A program made the translations under genes and the position numbers. From Alphaproteobacteria bacterium (GTDB lineage: Bacteria; Pseudomonadota; Alphaproteobacteria; Rickettsiales; SXRF01): 64,000 bases of DNA. This document shows, one piece after another, positions 59,828 through 64,000 of the stretch (positions within the stretch are counted from its first letter, which is position 1; every line of letters begins with the position of its first letter). The notes under the pieces are model-generated. The model was not told where the DNA came from, did no database searches, and saw only the letters and a program-made list of their open reading frames with translations. Location: the NCBI GenBank assembly GCA_020049775.1, contig JAGVLO010000003.1, forward strand, positions 62,001 to 126,000, given 5' to 3'.

Positions 59828-61513
59828 ATGGCTGCTTACCAGTATATCTATGTAATGAAAGACCTTTCCAAGGCCTATCCGGGCGGTAAGGAAGTGCTTA
59901 AGGGCATTTACCTGTCCTTCCTGCCGGGGGTGAAGATTGGTGTACTCGGCCCTAACGGATCGGGTAAGTCCACCCTGCTTAAAATCATGGCGGGCCTCGA
60001 GAAAGACTTTAACGGTGAAGCATGGGCGGCTGACGGCGTAAAAATCGGCTATCTGGAGCAAGAACCCAAGCTGAACGAAAAACAGAACGTGATGGAAAAT
60101 ATCATGGGTGCGCTGGGCGAGAAAAAAAACCTGCTCGACCGCTTCAATGAAGTGTCTAACAAGCTGGGCGAAGTCACCGACGACGACGAGATGAACAAGC
60201 TCATCGAAGAACAGGGTGATTTGCAGGAAAAAATCGAAGCCTGCAACGGCTGGGATTTAGAGCGTGAAATCGAAATCGCCATGGACGCGCTGCGTTGCCC
60301 GCCGAAAGACGCCGATGTTACCAAAATCTCCGGCGGTGAACGCCGCCGTGTGGCACTGTGCAAGCTGCTGCTGGAAAAGCCCGACATGCTGCTGCTCGAT
60401 GAACCGACCAACCATCTGGACGCTGAATCGGTTGCGTGGCTGGAACATTTCCTTTCTGAATATGCAGGCACGGTGGTGATGGTCACCCACGATCGTTACT
60501 TCCTTGATAACGTCACTGGCTGGATTCTGGAACTCGACCGCGGTCAGGGCATTCCGTATGAGGGCAACTATTCCGAGTACCTAACTCAGAAGCAAAAGCG
60601 CATGTCGCAGGAAAAGAGCGAAGATAACGCCCGCCAAAAACAGCTGGCTACTGAAGCCGAGTGGATTCGCCAGTCGCCGAAAGCGCGCCAAGCCAAGAGC
60701 AAGGCGCGTATCGCCGCTTACGAAACCATGTTGGCGCAGGAGTCCAAGTCGCAGGTCGGCGTGGCACAGATTGTTATTCCGGCAGGGCCGCGCCTCGGCA
60801 ACACTGTTATCGAAGCTACCGACGTGTGCAAGGGCTTTGGCGACAAGCTGCTGATGGACAAGCTCTCCTTCTCGCTGCCGCCGGGTGGCATTGTCGGCAT
60901 TATCGGCCCTAACGGTGCGGGTAAAACCACCTTGTTCCGCATGATTACTGGCGCTGAAAAACCTGATTCCGGCACGTTCAAGGTCGGTGATTCGGTGCAG
61001 CTTGGATATGTTGACCAGTCACGCGATTCGCTCAACGACAAGAAAAGCGTGTGGGAGGAAATCTCCGGCGGCGACGAGGAAATCTATCTCGGCAAAAAAC
61101 TGGTGAAAAGCCGCGCTTATTGCTCTTCGTTTAACTTCAAAGGTTCTGACCAGCAGAAAAAAGTCGGCACGCTTTCGGGCGGTGAACGCAACCGCGTGCA
61201 TCTCGCCAAGATGCTGCGCAAAGAGTCCAACGTGCTGCTGCTCGATGAACCGACCAACGATTTAGATGTGGAAACGCTGCGCGCGCTCGAAGAAGCGCTG
61301 CTGGAATTTGCTGGTTGCGCGGTGATTATCTCGCACGATCGCTTCTTCCTCGACCGTGTCGCTACCCATATCCTCGCTTTTGAGGGCGACAGCCATGTCG
61401 AATGGTTCGAAGGCAACTATCAGGCGTACGAAACCGACCTCAAGAAACGCCTCGGCGTGGATGTGCTGGTGCCGACGAAAGTCAAATACAGGCCGCTGCA
61501 AAGAGCGTCGTAA
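59828..61513 (+). CDS. ettA: Energy-dependent translational throttle ABC-F protein EttA
   Basis: EttA is an ABC-F ATPase that binds the ribosomal E site and gates early elongation. The 561-residue protein has two ATPase domains: GPNGSGKSTLLK with SGGERRRVALC, and GPNGAGKTTLFR with SGGERNRVHLA. The arm insertion in the first domain and the linker (EAEWIRQSPKARQAKSKARI) are typical for EttA. It ends one base before the converging RNase-H-fold gene. Confidence 0.95.
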   Translation: MAAYQYIYVMKDLSKAYPGGKEVLKGIYLSFLPGVKIGVLGPNGSGKSTLLKIMAGLEKDFNGEAWAADGVKIGYLEQEPKLNEKQNVMENIMGALGEKKNLLDRFNEVSNKLGEVTDDDEMNKLIEEQGDLQEKIEACNGWDLEREIEIAMDALRCPPKDADVTKISGGERRRVALCKLLLEKPDMLLLDEPTNHLDAESVAWLEHFLSEYAGTVVMVTHDRYFLDNVTGWILELDRGQGIPYEGNYSEYLTQKQKRMSQEKSEDNARQKQLATEAEWIRQSPKARQAKSKARIAAYETMLAQESKSQVGVAQIVIPAGPRLGNTVIEATDVCKGFGDKLLMDKLSFSLPPGGIVGIIGPNGAGKTTLFRMITGAEKPDSGTFKVGDSVQLGYVDQSRDSLNDKKSVWEEISGGDEEIYLGKKLVKSRAYCSSFNFKGSDQQKKVGTLSGGERNRVHLAKMLRKESNVLLLDEPTNDLDVETLRALEEALLEFAGCAVIISHDRFFLDRVATHILAFEGDSHVEWFEGNYQAYETDLKKRLGVDVLVPTKVKYRPLQRAS

Positions 61514-62416
61514 TCAGCGCCCTTTGCCCTCCTGTCCACGGTCTTTCCATTGCCTGCTGGCACGGTTGGCATTGTCGTGGCATTCGATGGTGTCGCCGTC
61601 GGCTTTGTTATAGCGCGCATGTTCGGCGCTGAAGCTGTGTACCTGTATCATGTCGGCAATCTGCTGCCATAGTTCGGCGCAGGGCTTGGTGCGTTTGATG
61701 GTGGCAATGCGCCCTTTGCGCTGTAGTTCCTCGCTCATGTGGTTGAGCGTGTCCACCACGCCCATATTGTCGCAGCGTATATTCAGGAAGCAGGATTTTT
61801 TGCCCTGCTCGAGATATTTGAGCGCTTCCAGCACGCCGCGCACTTCGCTTTCATACGAATCCCTGATGGTGGCCTGCCATGTCAGCGTAATACGGAAATC
61901 ATCGCGGGTTTCTTTACTGCCCATACGCTCTAGAATAACATGCCCGCCGCCATGGCCGCTGCCGTGTTTGCCCCCGGGTTTTCCCTGGCGGAACGATCCG
62001 TCGGTGGTGATGGTAATGGGTGTTTTGTTGTCCGTTTGTTTAGGGGCGGCGCTCAGGTCTATGCCCGCCATCATCTGCACGATGTTAGGCAACAATGCCA
62101 TGGGTACAAGATAGCCGGTTTCCTGTTTGGCGTCTTCGCCTACGGTGAGCATGGTGATGTCGCCGGAGGCTTCCAGCCGCTTGAGTACATCTGAGAGCTT
62201 TTTGGCATCGAGCGAAAGCTTGGCAAGTGGCTTGCCGCTGTCATCGAGCAGGTCCAGCGCGTAGTCGGACGCCGCGGCCATCAGGCCGGCGGGTTTTCCG
62301 CCAGCTGACGCTTGAATGAATATATTGCCGGTTTTGCGCCAGTATTTGTCTGAACGCACGACAGGCCTGTTTTCTTCCGGTTCATCAGCTTCGATTTTTT
62401 GTTGGCTTAACGCCAT
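61514..62416 (-). CDS. RNase H-fold protein with N-terminal extension
   Basis: A 300-residue protein. Residues 1-130 are an unrecognised domain with a SDKYWRKTGNIFIQAS segment. The C-terminal half has an RNase HI-like pattern: ITTDGSFRQG (first Asp), SEVRGVLEAL (Glu), IRCDNMGVVD (Asp) and ECHDNANRAS (Asp), with a Gly-rich GKHGSGHGGGH insert after the first strand. It could cleave RNA-DNA hybrids. The start at 62416 follows GGGGGGAAT. The N-terminal domain is unusual. Confidence 0.75.
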   Translation of the reverse strand: MALSQQKIEADEPEENRPVVRSDKYWRKTGNIFIQASAGGKPAGLMAAASDYALDLLDDSGKPLAKLSLDAKKLSDVLKRLEASGDITMLTVGEDAKQETGYLVPMALLPNIVQMMAGIDLSAAPKQTDNKTPITITTDGSFRQGKPGGKHGSGHGGGHVILERMGSKETRDDFRITLTWQATIRDSYESEVRGVLEALKYLEQGKKSCFLNIRCDNMGVVDTLNHMSEELQRKGRIATIKRTKPCAELWQQIADMIQVHSFSAEHARYNKADGDTIECHDNANRASRQWKDRGQEGKGR

Positions 62417-62479
62417 ATTCCCCCCGCTCGCTGTACATCTGGCATAAAGGGAAAATGAGCTCAGGGCAATGAAAACCGC

Positions 62480-63310
62480 TTAAGTGCCGCGCGTAATCAC
62501 CTTGTCGGTGGTTAATATCTCGCCGACGGGGATTTCCGGCATAGCCCTGATTTTGCTATAATAGTCAGTGAAATCCGGCCTTGTTTCCTCGAATAATTGC
62601 TCGAAGCTGTCGATAACGAAATAGGTCTTCTGCACGTCGTCGATGTAATATTGCGAGCGCATCATGCGCAGCAGGTCAAAGCCGATACGGTTAGGCACGG
62701 GGCTTTCCAGCGAATAGACTGTTTCTTTGGCCGAGGACACAATGCCCGAGCCGTAAATGCGCAGGCCTTCCTTGGTGTTGATAAGGCCGAATTCTACCGT
62801 GAACCAGTAGAGGCGCGTAATGAAATGCGATGCGCCGAGATGGTTAGCCTTCACCGCGCCTTGCCCGAACTGCTGCATGTAATCGGCAAATACGGGGTTG
62901 TTGAGCAGTGGCACATGCCCGAACAGATCGTGGAAAATATCCGGCTCCTGCAAATAATCCATTTCTTCGCGCTTGCGTATCCACCATGTAACGGGAAACT
63001 GGCGTTTGGATAAATGCTCAAGGAAAATTTCGCCCGGAATCAGCCCCGGCACGGTGACAATGCGCCAGTTGGTGTTTTTCTCCAGCATGTCGCTGACGCG
63101 TTGTAAATCAGGGATGCCGCCGGAGGTGAGGATGCCGAGCTGGTCGATGGATTCCATATACTCGTTGCAGGCGCGGCCTTTGAGCAACGGCTTCATGCGG
63201 TTGCAGAGAATATTCCACACGGCGTGGTCGTCATCAACATATTGCCTGCTGTCGAAGTCGAACGTATAGTCGGGCCGCATGTCAGGCGGATGGGTATCTG
63301 CGCGAATCAC
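62480..63310 (-). CDS. phhA: Phenylalanine 4-monooxygenase
   Basis: PhhA hydroxylates phenylalanine to tyrosine with tetrahydropterin and iron. The GTG at 63310 is preferred because it follows GGGAGG at the right distance; a TTG at 63331 is also in frame. The 276-residue protein has the family PDIFHDLFGHVPLL segment with the two iron-binding His and the WFTVEFGL segment with the third ligand Glu. It is the first step of the pathway completed by hppD and hmgA-fahA-maiA. Confidence 0.93.
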   Translation of the reverse strand: MIRADTHPPDMRPDYTFDFDSRQYVDDDHAVWNILCNRMKPLLKGRACNEYMESIDQLGILTSGGIPDLQRVSDMLEKNTNWRIVTVPGLIPGEIFLEHLSKRQFPVTWWIRKREEMDYLQEPDIFHDLFGHVPLLNNPVFADYMQQFGQGAVKANHLGASHFITRLYWFTVEFGLINTKEGLRIYGSGIVSSAKETVYSLESPVPNRIGFDLLRMMRSQYYIDDVQKTYFVIDSFEQLFEETRPDFTDYYSKIRAMPEIPVGEILTTDKVITRGT

Positions 63311-63382
63311 CGTAAACCTCCCAAGTGACAAATCGAAAAATCACTGTTTTGTATATTATAAACCCTACATAAAAGCAAATCC

Positions 63383-63853
63383 ATGGTGCAAAAAAAATCA
63401 TCCTCCAAATCTTCAAAAAACCAATCTTCCAAGGTGGTTATACGCGAATTCAAGAGCAAGCAGGACTGGCAGTCCATGTATCCGCTTATCAAGCAGCTCA
63501 ATAAAACCATCACACGCAAGGCGTTTGATACATTGCTGCCGGATATGCTTTCGCGCGGCTATCGCTGCATCGGCGCTTATCAGGGCGAAAAGCTGATTGG
63601 CGTCATGGGTTTTTGGGTGAGTGTGCGCTTTTGGTGCAAAAAATACATTGATGTCGATAATGTCGTGGTTGATAAAACCTTACGCAGCAAGGGGATAGGA
63701 AGCATAATGATGGCATGGGTGGAAGCCGAAGGCCGACGTCAGAAATGTGAAATGTCCATGCTCGACTGCTATGTTACGCATCATGCATCACACCGCTTTT
63801 ATTTCCGCGAAGGCTATTGTATTCTCGGCTACCACTTCACCAAAAACTTATAA
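63383..63853 (+). CDS. GNAT-family N-acetyltransferase
   Basis: A 156-residue protein. After a Lys/Ser-rich start of about 20 residues comes the GNAT fold, with the acetyl-CoA binding segment VVDKTLRSKGIGSIMMAWVEAEG and a C-terminal CYVTHHASHRFYFREGYCILGYHF. The substrate is unknown. It lies between the divergent phhA and the following hppD. Confidence 0.85.
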   Translation: MVQKKSSSKSSKNQSSKVVIREFKSKQDWQSMYPLIKQLNKTITRKAFDTLLPDMLSRGYRCIGAYQGEKLIGVMGFWVSVRFWCKKYIDVDNVVVDKTLRSKGIGSIMMAWVEAEGRRQKCEMSMLDCYVTHHASHRFYFREGYCILGYHFTKNL

Positions 63854-63886
63854 AAAAACGCCAAAACTTATAAAACGTAGGACAAT

Positions 63887-64000
63887 ATGAGTGCAGAAAA
63901 ACTGAATCCCCAAATGAATCCCATGGGGACGGATGGTTTCGAATTCGTGGAATATGCCAGCCTCAATCCGCAGCCGCTGGAACAATTATTCACCCAGCTC
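63887..64000 (+). CDS. hppD: 4-hydroxyphenylpyruvate dioxygenase, N-terminal part
   Basis: The window ends 38 codons into this gene. The start PMGTDGFEFVEYA is the family N-terminus; HppD converts hydroxyphenylpyruvate to homogentisate. The ATG at 63887 follows GTAGGACAAT. It supplies the substrate for HmgA. Confidence 0.85.
   Translation, partial: MSAEKLNPQMNPMGTDGFEFVEYASLNPQPLEQLFTQL

Overview
The window reads as chromosome of an alphaproteobacterium of moderate GC content. Three features point there: a circularly permuted two-piece tmRNA gene near 58.3-58.7 kb, an alpha-type SspB beside it, and an HdaA-type DnaA-like regulator. The species cannot be named from the sequence. Both ends are cut inside genes: the C-terminus of glnD on the left and the N-terminus of hppD on the right.

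From 0 to 33 kb the content is ordinary, densely packed chromosome. It holds nitrogen regulation (glnD), a receiver-domain protein, a replication regulator (hdaA) with a PerM-type transporter and a DUF2066 protein, purine synthesis (purM-purN, guaA), ndk, two paralogous lipoproteins with OmpA-like C-termini, and a yfgM-like/bamB/der run followed by an ABC ATPase. Next come a homogentisate degradation operon (hmgA-fahA-maiA), a thioredoxin/NHL protein translationally coupled to a 35-residue membrane peptide, rsmD and an RsuA-type pseudouridine synthase. The segment ends with a motAB pair, metF, mlaA-mlaC, a large membrane protein with a GDP-fucose synthase, and a repeat-containing unknown protein.

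From 33.1 to 53.7 kb a 20.6-kb AT-richer island sits in a tRNA-Arg(CCT) gene. A 46-bp direct repeat of the tRNA 3' part marks both ends, and the tyrosine integrase lies at the right end. The left part carries a replication-like module: HTH protein, CHC2 zinc finger, Toprim protein and DUF3987 ATPase. Small accessory genes follow, including a candidate cysteine-protease-like protein and a DUF3768 protein, then two envelope proteins and an inverted secreted protein. The right part is a defence locus: a complete type I Zorya operon (zorABCD), a DUF6979 protein, a DUF262/DUF1524 (GmrSD-like) nuclease and a GIY-YIG protein. Two related long perfect inverted repeats lie in the island 15 kb apart.

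From 53.7 to 57.2 kb, between the island and thyX, lie dps and an odd run of foreign-looking minus-strand single-gene cassettes. Their coding parts are GC-rich, their spacers AT-rich, and they carry their own leader hairpins and terminators. Two encode paralogous proteins and a third keeps only its start and terminator.

From 57.2 to 64 kb the chromosome resumes with thyX, the two-piece tmRNA, sspB, tadA, ettA, an RNase-H-fold protein, phhA, a GNAT acetyltransferase and hppD. With hmgA-fahA-maiA, the phhA and hppD genes give most of the phenylalanine/tyrosine to fumarate plus acetoacetate route. The tmRNA tag carries the ANDN motif twice, and its likely reader, SspB, is the next gene.
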